Position numbers and translations under genes: made by a program
Assembly: GCA_964556165.1 (NCBI GenBank)
Contig: CAZKVH010000016.1
Span: 1-36,430 of the forward strand
Reading direction: 5' to 3'
Source of the DNA: JAQVEM01 sp964556165
GTDB taxonomy: Bacteria > Actinomycetota > Humimicrobiia > Humimicrobiales > Humimicrobiaceae
DNA length: 36,430 bases
In this document: positions 22,432 through 31,571 of the stretch, piece after piece
How the letters are laid out: every line of letters starts with the position of its first letter
Position numbering within the stretch: position 1 is the stretch's first letter
The notes under the pieces: generated by a model
Seen by the model: the letters and a program-made list of their open reading frames with translations, nothing else
What the model was told of the DNA's origin: nothing
Databases searched by the model: none

Positions 22432-24918
22432 CTAATCAAGTTCTATATTATTAAATTCAATATCTTCTACACTGAAATTAAATTCCTGTTCGACTAAAGG
22501 AATTTCATCATCCCAGGAATATATAAATCCGTCATAATAATAACTACTGTGGTCCATTGTTTCATATTCATACAGGTAGCCCGAGCCCCTTTCCGTTAAA
22601 ATATTTAAATAATAGTTTGGAGAAAAAAAGTTTTCCTCCGGTGTAATATCAACCGGCAACCAGCCGTAACCCGGGAACTTTACCTCAACCCATACATGGC
22701 CCATGCTAATTTCTCTTTCCTGTTCATGCAATATTGAATATACAGGAATTCCAGCAGCAAGTCTTGACGGTATGCCCGCCGCTCTTAGCAGTGCAGTATA
22801 AAGTATAGCGTAATCGGAACATACTCCTGCTTTTCTATCCAATATTTCAGATGCGTAAAGGAACTGGTAATTTTCAGTTTCAGCTCTCTCATAATCATAG
22901 CGCATGTTTCCAATCACGAAATTATAAATAATTTCAGCTTTTTTTACCGTATCTACCTCATTTCTAATTAGCGATTCTGCGGTATTTCTTATTTTAGAAT
23001 TATCCGAGTCTATAAATGAATCGTCCAGGGTATATTCTACCAAATCTTCATCATCCTCATCATAAGATAAATTTCCGCATTCAATATCCTGATATCCGAA
23101 CTCAGAAGAAATCAAGTCTATAATTGTTGATACTGTAATAATTTCTCCTGCACCAAGTATTTCGTCAATTTTAAAATGTAATAATAAATTCCAGTCATTA
23201 TCAAGTATCTCGCTAACATCAGAATAATTAGTAGTATAATTGTTTACTATCTGAAAAGGATAATGCGTCTGTGGAATTCTCATAAAACACTCTATTTCTT
23301 TAAGATTTTTTTCGCTCCTGTTAATAAGAGAATATTCAATCTTGATTGTGACGTCATGTTTAATACTATTAGTTACAGGTAGAATTACCTCTGCAGTACT
23401 CAATATCTCTTTTTTTTCGCTTTTATTAAATCCATCCGAGGCAATAAGCTTTACATCATGTTGGCCGGGCTCATTAAAATAATAATAAAAAGATTCTTCT
23501 TCCGAACATTTTTTATCATTAATTAACCATGTGTAAGAAAGGTCATCTCCGTCAGGGTCAAAAGTATTTCTTGCTGAAAAATATACAGGATTTTTTATCT
23601 GAAAATAATCACCCCCAAAAGTATCTCCAAAAACTTCTATAGATGGTTGCGGAGCGACATTTTTGTTATTGTCTTCATCGACATAAAGTTTATCTTTTCC
23701 TTCTTTTTTAATTTTCTCACCTGATAATTTTATTATCCTCATTCCTTCAAAACCATCTGCAACATAGCAGTAGTTTCCTTTTATAGTCACATCATATGAA
23801 ACACCACCGGTATTTAAACCATCTGCAATAAAAGGATTTTCACTGTCACTTACATCTATAGCGTAAATCCCACCTGATAAAATTGATAAATAAATATAAT
23901 TGCCAGCAGAACTCATTTCCCAGGCTCCACCGGGTACTCTGCATTCTCCAGCAGGATTTAAGTTAAAAGGGTCTTTTATATCGATAATTTGAAATACGCT
24001 GTTATCATATCTCTCATTATTTTCATCTAATTTACAACCGGAAGCATAGGCATAATCATCAATTACATATATTCCACATAAGTTAGAACTAATAATACAG
24101 GAATCTGCAATTTCAGGATTTTTTTTATCACTTAAATCTATTGATAGAATTTTACTTTGTTTTTCGTATTCTTCTTCCTCGTAATCATAGAAGTTAACAT
24201 CCAAAAACGCTACATCGTTTTTTACCCATAAATTTGATGGTAATCCTTCCAGATAATATATTCCCTCGATTTCTGGTTTTTCTTTTACCGAGATATTAAC
24301 TATTTCGAGGCTGCTGATATCTTCCTCATCACTTTCAGCTGTGGTTATTATATAAGCATAATTTTCATCTATAAATAATCCGGATGCTGACCTTTTATCA
24401 CTTTCATTACTGCTATATTCTCCAATAAGAAGAGGATTTTCTTTGTTACTTATATCCACTATGTAAAACCCTCCTGTGAGAGAATAATTATTTGCATCAT
24501 TAAATATTATCTTTGTATATGAAATATAGGCATAATCGCCCTTCACGATAACTATATTGGCAGAATCAACATCTCTGCATATACCTGTTATTAAAGGGTT
24601 ACTCTTATCTTTTACATTAATTACATAAAGATATCCAAGATCATTTGTAAGGTAAGCATAATCCCCGCTAACATTCAAATCTATAGCCTGACCGGGTATT
24701 CTAAGTGTACTTACAAAGGCTGCGTCAGGAATTCCAGAGAATTCTTCTTCATATGGTATTTCTTCTTTTATACTGCTCGCGGAATCTGATTTTTTTATTC
24801 CGCAGGAATTATTCGAAACAACAATCAATAATAAGAAAAGAGCCATTAAAGTAACCATTAAATTATTTAATTTTATGGATTTAAACAATTTTAAACCTTT
24901 AGACATTTTTGAGCCCAA
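22432..24918 (-). CDS. LVIVD-repeat, PKD and transglutaminase-like lipoprotein
   Basis: An 828-residue exported protein. Residues 20-38 are a signal segment ending in NNSC with Cys39 the probable lipid site. From about 70 to 400 lie about six LVIVD-type beta-propeller repeats (DYAYLTND-YLYVINVKDKSNPLITG and similar: an aromatic-rich strand, then D-S-NP). A PKD-like domain spans about 425-505 (DPDGDDLSYTWLING-type and ASDGFN). A beta-rich linker leads to a transglutaminase-core domain with Cys700 (RKAGVCSDYA), His741 (GHVWVEV) and Asp757 (PVDITPE), a complete triad. The C-terminal ~60 residues are acidic. The combination suggests surface peptide-bond or crosslink chemistry on a propeller scaffold; its target is unknown. 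Start may be TTG 24918 or ATG 24906, neither with a Shine-Dalgarno. Confidence 0.8.
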   Translation of the reverse strand: MGSKMSKGLKLFKSIKLNNLMVTLMALFLLLIVVSNNSCGIKKSDSASSIKEEIPYEEEFSGIPDAAFVSTLRIPGQAIDLNVSGDYAYLTNDLGYLYVINVKDKSNPLITGICRDVDSANIVIVKGDYAYISYTKIIFNDANNYSLTGGFYIVDISNKENPLLIGEYSSNESDKRSASGLFIDENYAYIITTAESDEEDISSLEIVNISVKEKPEIEGIYYLEGLPSNLWVKNDVAFLDVNFYDYEEEEYEKQSKILSIDLSDKKNPEIADSCIISSNLCGIYVIDDYAYASGCKLDENNERYDNSVFQIIDIKDPFNLNPAGECRVPGGAWEMSSAGNYIYLSILSGGIYAIDVSDSENPFIADGLNTGGVSYDVTIKGNYCYVADGFEGMRIIKLSGEKIKKEGKDKLYVDEDNNKNVAPQPSIEVFGDTFGGDYFQIKNPVYFSARNTFDPDGDDLSYTWLINDKKCSEEESFYYYFNEPGQHDVKLIASDGFNKSEKKEILSTAEVILPVTNSIKHDVTIKIEYSLINRSEKNLKEIECFMRIPQTHYPFQIVNNYTTNYSDVSEILDNDWNLLLHFKIDEILGAGEIITVSTIIDLISSEFGYQDIECGNLSYDEDDEDLVEYTLDDSFIDSDNSKIRNTAESLIRNEVDTVKKAEIIYNFVIGNMRYDYERAETENYQFLYASEILDRKAGVCSDYAILYTALLRAAGIPSRLAAGIPVYSILHEQEREISMGHVWVEVKFPGYGWLPVDITPEENFFSPNYYLNILTERGSGYLYEYETMDHSSYYYDGFIYSWDDEIPLVEQEFNFSVEDIEFNNIELD

Positions 24919-24937
24919 TCATAAAAAATTACTTAAT

Positions 24938-25483
24938 CTAATTGAAATCTTTTAGTGGAGGAAGTTCCTTAACACTTTCAAGCCCAAGGATTTCCATAAA
25001 CCTTTCTGATACCTTATATGTCATTGGGTTTCCCTGTTCCTTAAGCTTTCCCGCTTCTTTTATCAGTCCCTTTTCAAGAAGAGTTAATACAACACTATCC
25101 GCCCTTACTCCCCTTATTTCTGCAATTTGTGTTCTAGTAACAGGTTGCTTGTAGCATATAATAGAAAGTGTCTCAAGCGCAGCCTGGGATATATAAGATC
25201 TTATATTTGATTTCACGAAATTTGAAAGTACCTCGCTTATCGAAGGATTGGAATACATTTTAAAACCTCCAGCAATTCTTCTTATAATAAACCCCCTATT
25301 TTCATCTATGTATTCCATCTCCAATAATTTAATTATTTCATCAAGTTTCCTTTCGGTTATACTAAGGGCAGAGGTTATTTCTCCCGGTTTTACTACTCCT
25401 TCAGAAATAAATAGTATTCCCTCCACGCATGTTTTAAGCAAAATGTCTTTTTTATTTTCGTCTTTATTTTTATTTTTTTCCAT
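24938..25483 (-). CDS. scpB: segregation and condensation protein B
   Basis: A 181-residue ScpB, the winged-helix protein that dimerises and binds ScpA in the SMC-ScpAB condensin. Two tandem winged helices span about residues 14-90 and 95-165. Conserved stretches include VEGILFISEGVVKPGEI, SQAALETLSIICYKQPVTRTQIAEIRGV (the strongest family signature) and LLEKGLIKEAGK. The 14 lysine- and aspartate-rich N-terminal residues are polar. It lies 59 bases after scpA, consistent with cotranscription. In Mycobacterium scpB is followed by rluB and then cmk; here the LVIVD lipoprotein follows instead. No Shine-Dalgarno precedes the ATG. Confidence 0.95.
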   Translation of the reverse strand: MEKNKNKDENKKDILLKTCVEGILFISEGVVKPGEITSALSITERKLDEIIKLLEMEYIDENRGFIIRRIAGGFKMYSNPSISEVLSNFVKSNIRSYISQAALETLSIICYKQPVTRTQIAEIRGVRADSVVLTLLEKGLIKEAGKLKEQGNPMTYKVSERFMEILGLESVKELPPLKDFN

Positions 25484-25542
25484 GATAATTGATTTTAATT
25501 ATTTTATTTCTGTTTTTATTAACTTTCATTAATCTTTAATAG

Positions 25543-26289
25543 TTACTTTAACCTTCTTATTATGATACTTCCGAAACTTTCAAATTGCTCAATATCGATA
25601 ACACCTTTTTTATAAAGCTCAAGTATTGAAAGAAAGCTTATTATTTTTTCAATAACTCTCTCATATCTTGATGAAATTTCTCTGAATGTCAAATTTTCCT
25701 TTTCGTATAACATATCACTTATTCTATCCATCTCTTCAAATATATTTATATTTGCGCTGTGGTTATAATAATCCTGCAGATTCAATTTCTCATCTCTATA
25801 TTTTATAAGTTTTGATGCAGTCAAAAATATATTATTAATTGTTATATCTCCCGTAAAGTCAGGCATCAACTTAAAAAATTTTTCTTCTAAAGGAGCCTCT
25901 CTTATATAATAAAGATACTCTTTTTCATAAAGGCTTCTAAAATAATTAGATATTTTTTTAAATATGATATATTCATCTTCTCTCTTCTTCAAAATATCAT
26001 CTTTTGTAGATTCTTCTTCTTCATTAATGACCTTTCTTTTAGAAGGTATAAGAGATCTTGACTTTATCTCTATTAAAATTGAAGCGATATACACAAAACC
26101 AGAGAGGGTATCAATCAGTATATTCTTATTTTTTTTAACATAATTTATAAATTCTTTTATGATACTGCTAAGATTTATCTCATAAATATTTTCTTTTCTT
26201 TTCTGGACAAGTTCCAGAAGAAGCGAAATAGAACCCCTGAACTTATCGTATTCTATTAGATATTCTTCACTTTCTATGTAACTTACCAA
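25543..26289 (-). CDS. scpA: segregation and condensation protein A
   Basis: A 248-residue kleisin that bridges the SMC heads with ScpB. The N-terminal domain begins YLIEYDKFRGSISLLLELVQ and continues KRKENIYEINLSSII, the diagnostic kleisin helix pattern. A variable charged middle follows (ESTKDDILKKREDEY, about 100-130). The C-terminal winged-helix segment ends in FLSILELYKKGVIDIEQFESFGSI (shown here as the VIDIEQ-ESFGSI region). The start is TTG at 26287-26289, immediately after the trpS stop with no spacer and no Shine-Dalgarno, so it relies on coupling to trpS. A parA gene usually precedes scpA in Actinobacteria and is missing here. Confidence 0.93.
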   Translation of the reverse strand: MVSYIESEEYLIEYDKFRGSISLLLELVQKRKENIYEINLSSIIKEFINYVKKNKNILIDTLSGFVYIASILIEIKSRSLIPSKRKVINEEEESTKDDILKKREDEYIIFKKISNYFRSLYEKEYLYYIREAPLEEKFFKLMPDFTGDITINNIFLTASKLIKYRDEKLNLQDYYNHSANINIFEEMDRISDMLYEKENLTFREISSRYERVIEKIISFLSILELYKKGVIDIEQFESFGSIIIRRLK

Positions 26290-27270
26290 TTAATCTATAC
26301 CCATCTTCTTTCTTACATCAGAAATTGTTCTTGCAGCAATTTCCCCCACATATTTTTTACCTTCATCGAGTATATCGTATATGTAATTTATATCACTTTT
26401 TATCTTGTTTCTTTTCTCACGGAAACTCTCAAGTGAGTTATAAATAATTGTGGAAATTTCTTTTTTGCACTCAGTACACCCTATTTTCCCCTTTCTACAC
26501 CTATCTTCAATTTCTTTTATATCTTCTCCCTTATATATCTTATAAAATTTAAATATGTCACAAACCTCAGGATGACCCGGGTCATTACGGTGTACCCTTC
26601 CGGGATCTGTTATCATCATGTTTATTTTACTTTTTATAGTTTCGAAATCATCTGACAGAAATATTGCATTATTGTAACTTTTAGACATTTTTCTGCCATC
26701 TGTTCCCGGAACTCTTGCAGCTTTCGATAACATTTCTTTAGGTTCTGTGAAATATTTTCCATAAAGACCATTAAATCTTCGAGCTATTTCCCTTGTAATC
26801 TCAAGATGGGGCAACTGGTCTTCTCCTACAGGAATTATATCTGAATTAACTATAAGAATATCTGCAGCCATAAGAACCGGATAGGAAAGAAAACCAAGAG
26901 TAGATATATCTTTAGACTTCAGCTCATTCATCTGTTCTTTATAAGTTGGACAGCGTTCAAGCCAGGACAGTGGAGTAATCATTGATAGATAAATTGTTAA
27001 CTCTGCAATCTGCGGTATATCTGACTGTCTGTAAAGATGCGTGTACTCGGGGTCAACTCCTAAAGCAACAAGGTCAACAGCACATTCAATCAAATCAGAT
27101 TTAATATTTTTTGGATTATGATATTCTGTAAATAGAGCATGCCAGTCAACAAGAAAGAAAAAATTTTCGTACTCTTTTTGATACTTTACCATATTGCTTA
27201 TATTCCCATAAAGATGACCGATATGTAATTTCCCGGTCGGCCTGAAGCCAGTAAGCATTTTCTTTTTCAT
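26290..27270 (-). CDS. trpS: tryptophanyl-tRNA synthetase
   Basis: A 326-residue class I aminoacyl-tRNA synthetase that charges tRNA-Trp. The HIGH motif is at residues 16-19 (PTGKLHIGHL) and KMSKS is near residue 195 (GRKMSKSYNN). The ATP and Trp pocket regions are FLVDWHALFTEY, MITPLSWLERCPTYKEQ and VLMAADILI. Two Cys pairs (GRCRKGKIGCTECKK near 260-270) may bind a metal, a trait of some bacterial TrpRS forms. CAGGAG seven bases before the ATG is a good ribosome-binding site. It lies 31 bases after the M50 protease gene. Its place inside the condensin region is unusual for Actinobacteria. Confidence 0.96.
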   Translation of the reverse strand: MKKKMLTGFRPTGKLHIGHLYGNISNMVKYQKEYENFFFLVDWHALFTEYHNPKNIKSDLIECAVDLVALGVDPEYTHLYRQSDIPQIAELTIYLSMITPLSWLERCPTYKEQMNELKSKDISTLGFLSYPVLMAADILIVNSDIIPVGEDQLPHLEITREIARRFNGLYGKYFTEPKEMLSKAARVPGTDGRKMSKSYNNAIFLSDDFETIKSKINMMITDPGRVHRNDPGHPEVCDIFKFYKIYKGEDIKEIEDRCRKGKIGCTECKKEISTIIYNSLESFREKRNKIKSDINYIYDILDEGKKYVGEIAARTISDVRKKMGID

Positions 27271-27301
27271 TTAAAACTCCTGTTTCTAATAGTCTGAAGA
27301 T

Positions 27302-28018
27302 CTAAGGCAATAAGTATTGCCACCATATACATATATTATAAATAAAGTTAAATACCGGAGATAGTATGGTCCATAATAGTCCTCCACCGAGAAATATTAA
27401 TATAAAAATAAAGATAAATCCAAATCTTCCAATGCTCAAATATTTATACATAGCTTCACCCGGTAAAAACGAAGCCAGTATTTTTGAACCATCGAGTGGT
27501 GGTATTGGAATAAAATTAAAAATAGCTAAAAATACGTTTATATATATAGCATTTTGAAAAATCGAATTTAAAATTTCAAGAGCTCTGTACCCCATGCTAT
27601 CATAATCCAGAGGCAACCTTACCAGTATGTAAAATATATAAAAAAATAGACCATATATGAGGCCTACAACAAAAGCAAATATTAAATTTGCAACAGGGCC
27701 CGCCAGTGATGTATAACGTATTCCTTTCCTATAATTATTAAAATATGACGGATTTATAGGAACCGGCTTTGCGTAACCAAATATTATATTTGATCTAAAA
27801 AGAATTAATAGCAAAGGAAGTAATATACTACCAAATAAATCAATATGAGCAACAGGGTTTAAGGTTAGTCTACCCATATTTTTAGCTGTAGGGTCACCGC
27901 TTTTATAAGCTATATATCCATGAGCATATTCATGAAAGACAACCCCCAGTATCAGGCCCGGAGCCCATATTAAAAGCTGCCTGAGAAAATCTATTATTGA
28001 TTGTCCTAAATTTTCCAT
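27302..28018 (-). CDS. M50-family membrane metalloprotease (site-2 protease type)
   Basis: A 238-residue protein with about six hydrophobic segments. The zinc motif HEYAH is at residues 29-33 in the first transmembrane helix, and NFIPIPPLDGSKI (about 165-178) supplies the third zinc ligand Asp. These are the marks of the small M50B or YwhC-like peptidases, which cut membrane-embedded substrates. There is no PDZ or CBS domain, so it is not an RseP orthologue. Relatives sit near scpA/scpB or the trpS gene in many Gram-positives. AAGGA before the ATG is a usable ribosome-binding site. Substrate is unknown; anti-sigma factors are the common guess. Confidence 0.9.
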   Translation of the reverse strand: MENLGQSIIDFLRQLLIWAPGLILGVVFHEYAHGYIAYKSGDPTAKNMGRLTLNPVAHIDLFGSILLPLLLILFRSNIIFGYAKPVPINPSYFNNYRKGIRYTSLAGPVANLIFAFVVGLIYGLFFYIFYILVRLPLDYDSMGYRALEILNSIFQNAIYINVFLAIFNFIPIPPLDGSKILASFLPGEAMYKYLSIGRFGFIFIFILIFLGGGLLWTILSPVFNFIYNICIWWQYLLP

Positions 28019-28142
28019 ATAAATATCCTTTTAATTTTTGACTTTATACCATATCAAAATATATTAAATTTGCAAACTTTATGAATGAAGACACCATCAA
28101 CACAGAAAGACCACTGACTCCAGCTTAAATAATATATAATTA

Positions 28143-29060
28143 TTATGATATTTTTTCTCTTGGATGATATTTAAAATAAACTCCTTTAATATATTCTTTA
28201 TCAAGATTTGTATATATTTCAGTTGTCGAAATGCTACTGTGCCCCAGCAATTCCTGAACAATTCTCAGGTCAGCCCCCCTCTGAATCATGTGAGTCGCAA
28301 AGCTATGTCTGAAAATATGGGGATACAGATTTTTTTTAATATTTATTTTTCTGGCATATTTTTTTAAAATTTTCCAGAAACCCTGCCTCGTCAATTTTTT
28401 CCCACTTCTATTTGTAAAAATATAATCTGTCCTTACTTTAAAATTCAATAAATTTCTTGTCTCCCTCAAATATGCTTTTAAAAATTTTAAGGCTTCTTTC
28501 CCTACAGGCACTATTCTTTCTTTTCCGCCCTTACCTTTAAATATCAATAATTCTTCTTCGAAATCAATATTTTTCATTTTTAGATTTATGATCTCACTAA
28601 CCCTTAAACCACATGAATAAAGCAATTCAAACATTGCCCTGTCTCTCAATCCCAGTTTTGTGTTGTATTGTATACTATCAAGAAACTCCTCGACCTCATC
28701 TATTCTTAAAACCTCAGGAATCTTCCTGGGTTTAAGAGGATTACTTACTCCTGTCCATAAATTTTTTTTGCATATTCCTTCTATCAACAGAAATTTATAA
28801 AAATTTCTTAGCGTTGATAATATTCTTGCAATTGATGATTCGGAATGATTTTCATATAGTTCCTGCATAAAACTTAAAACTTGCTCTTTAGACAGATTGC
28901 AATAATTAAGAATATGCTTCTTTTCTAAAAAAGTATTGAATTTTCCAATATCCCTTGAATAAGATTCTATTGTATTGGGCAGCATCAATTTTTCAAATTT
29001 AAGATAATCCTTAAACTTTAAGATATAAATATTTAAATTCTTATTTATTGTTTCTTCCAT
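28143..29060 (-). CDS. xerD: tyrosine recombinase XerD
   Basis: A 305-residue site-specific recombinase that resolves chromosome dimers at dif. It has the SAM-like core-binding domain (about 11-98: FKDYLKFEKLMLPNTIESY) and the catalytic domain with all six residues: Arg153 (GLRVSEI), Lys177 (GKGGKERI), His248 and Arg251 (PHIFRHSFATH), His274 (LLGHSSI) and Tyr283 (TEIYT). Its position in the pyrG-NUDIX-xerD-scpA run is that of actinobacterial xerD. The reading frame overlaps the end of the NUDIX gene by 16 bases, so the two are co-expressed. A 124-base gap to the M50 gene includes a small GC-rich patch. Confidence 0.96.
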   Translation of the reverse strand: MEETINKNLNIYILKFKDYLKFEKLMLPNTIESYSRDIGKFNTFLEKKHILNYCNLSKEQVLSFMQELYENHSESSIARILSTLRNFYKFLLIEGICKKNLWTGVSNPLKPRKIPEVLRIDEVEEFLDSIQYNTKLGLRDRAMFELLYSCGLRVSEIINLKMKNIDFEEELLIFKGKGGKERIVPVGKEALKFLKAYLRETRNLLNFKVRTDYIFTNRSGKKLTRQGFWKILKKYARKINIKKNLYPHIFRHSFATHMIQRGADLRIVQELLGHSSISTTEIYTNLDKEYIKGVYFKYHPREKIS

Positions 29061-29614
29061 ATTCTTGCTTTATTTTTTATTAGATAATCCTGAGCAGTAA
29101 GTATGCCTATTATTGTCTTTGCATCCTTTAGTTCACCATTTTTTATATAAGACATAACCTCTCTCATCTTTAATTCAACAATATTTAAAAATTCATCATC
29201 TTCAAGTGAATTTTTACCTATATCAAAATCTACAGCTAAATATAAATGCATTTTTTCATCACAGAAACCCGGTGACGAATAAAAAGATATTAAATATATT
29301 AGCTCTCCCCCGATACCACCGATTTCTTCCTTTAACTCCCTTCTTGCACATTCAATCGGGGTTTCATTTTTATCAATCTTTCCCGCCGGTATCTCTATTA
29401 AAACTTCTCCTACAGGATACCTGTATTGTTTGACAAGCATTACTTTCCCATCTTTGTTAAAGGGTATTATACCAACAGCTCCAGGATGCGTTACTTTTTC
29501 CCTTGTTGCAATTTTTTTATTAGGAAGCCTGACCTTATCCAGAAACAGATTTAGTATTTTCCCTTTAAATATCATTTCAGAGCTTATTTTTTCTTCATAA
29601 AGATCTTTTTTCAT
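29045..29614 (-). CDS. NUDIX hydrolase, ADP-ribose pyrophosphatase type
   Basis: A 189-residue NUDIX protein that most likely cleaves ADP-ribose to AMP and ribose 5-phosphate. The NUDIX box runs from Gly78 to Gly100 (GKIDKNETPIECARRELKEE then IGG). The upstream substrate segment VKQYRYPVGEVLIEIPAG is that of the ADP-ribose pyrophosphatase group, as is FYSSPGFCDEKMHLYLA downstream. Rv1700, between pyrG and xerD in M. tuberculosis, is the same type at the same position. AGGAAT before the ATG serves as a Shine-Dalgarno. The stop lies inside xerD. Confidence 0.92.
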   Translation of the reverse strand: MKKDLYEEKISSEMIFKGKILNLFLDKVRLPNKKIATREKVTHPGAVGIIPFNKDGKVMLVKQYRYPVGEVLIEIPAGKIDKNETPIECARRELKEEIGGIGGELIYLISFYSSPGFCDEKMHLYLAVDFDIGKNSLEDDEFLNIVELKMREVMSYIKNGELKDAKTIIGILTAQDYLIKNKARIWKKQ

Positions 29615-29624
29615 TTTAAAATTC

Positions 29625-30752
29625 CTATCCTTTTATCGGGTATTTGCAAATTTCTACAATTAAATTTACCAGCTTTATTAACTCTTCTACTTTTACAAAC
29701 TCACTATTCGTATGTATATTTTCCATTCCGCTGCTTAAATTTATTGATATCTTACCTTTTGAATTAAAAATATTTACATCACTGCCGCCCCCGGATGATA
29801 TTATTTCAGATTTAATTCCTAACTTATTTATTGCAATCTTTGAAGCTATAACAGGCATTTCATTTTCAGAAATTTCAAATCCATCATATTCCCTTATAAT
29901 CTTATAATCCAGTTCAGCTCCAGTTTCCCTGGAACCTTTTTCCAGGCTTTTAATAATCTTATCTGTTATTTTTTCTAACTTTGATAATTTTAAACTTCTC
30001 GCCTCTAATTCCAGACCGGTATTTTCTGGAACAATATTTCTTGCTGTCCCTCCTTCTATTTTACCCACATTTGATGTACTTTCTTTATCAATTCTCCCTA
30101 AAGGCATACTGGAGATAGCTATAGAAGCAGCTTTTATTGCATTAATTCCTTTTTCAGGTTCAACTCCCGCGTGAGCCGATTTTCCTCTGTAACTCGCATT
30201 AATTGAATTCTGGTATGGACCACTACTTATTATTTTGCCAATGTCTCCGTCACTGTCAAAAGAAAATCCATACTTTGCTTTAATATCATCCATGTTCAGG
30301 TGTTTTGCGCCAACCAATCCTATCTCCTCTGAAATGGTAAACACAACATAAATATCGCCGGTCTTTATATTATTTTCCACTATAAGTGCCATAGCCTCAA
30401 TTATTGAAGCTACAGCGACCTTGTCATCTCCTCCAAGTATGCAGTCCTTATTCTTATTAAAAACCTTTCCTTCTATTATTACTGGTTTTATATCTCCGTT
30501 TACATTAACTGTATCAATGTGGCCTGCAAGAAATATAGGATCGCCACCTGAAGGGTTTTTTGTCGTGTATCTTGCAATTATATTCCCGGCATTGCTTCCA
30601 AATTTTTTACCACAATCATCTGTATTTACTTCAAGACCAAGATTTATAAGTTTGCTTTTAACATAGTTAAAAACTTCTTTCTCATTCTTTGAAGGACTTT
30701 TTATACTCAATAATTCAAAAAAAACTTTAAGTAGCCTTTCTTTATTTACCAT
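29625..30752 (-). CDS. M20-family peptidase (PepT/YqjE-like)
   Basis: A dizinc M20 peptidase of about 375 residues. Zinc ligands are visible as the H in LAGHIDTV, the D in GGDDKVA, the EE in TISEEIG, the D in SFDSDGD, and a late His in NIHTNSEF. The dimerisation domain lies between about residues 178 and 290 (YRGKSAHAGVEPEKG). The family cleaves tripeptides or related small peptides; the precise substrate is not clear. A frame from GTG 30764 is open, but AAGGAG runs into that codon. TTG at 30758 (5 bases) or ATG at 30752 (11 bases) fit better, and I give the ATG. It lies 10 bases before the NUDIX gene. Confidence 0.9.
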   Translation of the reverse strand: MVNKERLLKVFFELLSIKSPSKNEKEVFNYVKSKLINLGLEVNTDDCGKKFGSNAGNIIARYTTKNPSGGDPIFLAGHIDTVNVNGDIKPVIIEGKVFNKNKDCILGGDDKVAVASIIEAMALIVENNIKTGDIYVVFTISEEIGLVGAKHLNMDDIKAKYGFSFDSDGDIGKIISSGPYQNSINASYRGKSAHAGVEPEKGINAIKAASIAISSMPLGRIDKESTSNVGKIEGGTARNIVPENTGLELEARSLKLSKLEKITDKIIKSLEKGSRETGAELDYKIIREYDGFEISENEMPVIASKIAINKLGIKSEIISSGGGSDVNIFNSKGKISINLSSGMENIHTNSEFVKVEELIKLVNLIVEICKYPIKG

Positions 30753-30794
30753 ATTCAATTGCACTCCTTAAAAAAATTAAACAATAATTAAACT

Positions 30795-31526
30795 TCAAAC
30801 AGGATTTTCTTTTTTTACAAATTTACAAATAGAAAAGATAATTATACCTGTTAATAATAATATAAGCGATATTATACCGGAACACGATACAAGCCTTACA
30901 AAAAAATCATAAAAAAACCCTGCCGGGTAGATTGTTATTAAAAGTGAACCCTCATAAAAAGTATAATTACCCTGCGGGAAAAATATTTCATGAAAATTAT
31001 TGAAAAGGAGAGGAAAATTTTTAAATGAAAAATAAAATATAATAAAAAAAGCAATCATTAATATAGATGAGACAATAAAAACAATGCTTACATCATAAAT
31101 AAAATTAATAATATTTTTTCTTAATAGAATTAACGTAATAACAAAAAATAAAGCCAGTGAAGTATAATATAAAATAAAAATTTTTCTTAATAGTGCCCTT
31201 ACATCATAAAGATGTTCCAGCTCGTTACTCTTAAAAGAAAGCAATTCATTTTCTCCTGAATTCTTATATCTTACTTCAAGAGTATCATCTTTATAATCCA
31301 GGTCCCTTCTATATTTAAAAAAATCAAAAATTTCCTCTGAGACATTCAGTACATCTTCTTTATTTAAAATTTCAAATACACCATTCTTTTCATACAGATT
31401 TTCATAATAATTTAAGCTAAAAATATAATATGCAAGAGGAGTAAATAAAATAATTATTAAAAGTAAAATTGAATTTACTAAAATAAGAATTCTTCTAACT
31501 TTTATATATTTATCAATAATAAACAT
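30795..31526 (-). CDS. DUF1461 (TIGR01906) integral membrane protein
   Basis: A 243-residue membrane protein with four transmembrane helices at about 10-35, 110-135, 142-168 and 208-236, and a soluble loop between the first and second. The loop and the FHEIFFPQGNYTF motif (near residue 178) before the last helices are the signature of the DUF1461/TIGR01906 family, also called integral membrane protein. Its role is unknown; members are frequent in lactobacilli, clostridia and Actinobacteria. It lies 45 bases past the pyrG stop and 42 bases before the M20 peptidase gene, so it may be in the same transcript. Base composition is extremely AT-rich, as expected of a hydrophobic protein here. Confidence 0.8.
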   Translation of the reverse strand: MFIIDKYIKVRRILILVNSILLLIIILFTPLAYYIFSLNYYENLYEKNGVFEILNKEDVLNVSEEIFDFFKYRRDLDYKDDTLEVRYKNSGENELLSFKSNELEHLYDVRALLRKIFILYYTSLALFFVITLILLRKNIINFIYDVSIVFIVSSILMIAFFIIFYFSFKNFPLLFNNFHEIFFPQGNYTFYEGSLLITIYPAGFFYDFFVRLVSCSGIISLILLLTGIIIFSICKFVKKENPV

Positions 31527-31571
31527 TCTTTTTTAGAAAGATCTTCGTTATAAACCCAGTTTAATGATTTT

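Noticed and set aside
28081..28128. 15-codon plus-strand frame (MNEDTINTERPLTPA) in the xerD-M50 gap
   Set aside because: No ribosome-binding site and no promoter; a GC-richer patch is visible but too short to support as a gene.
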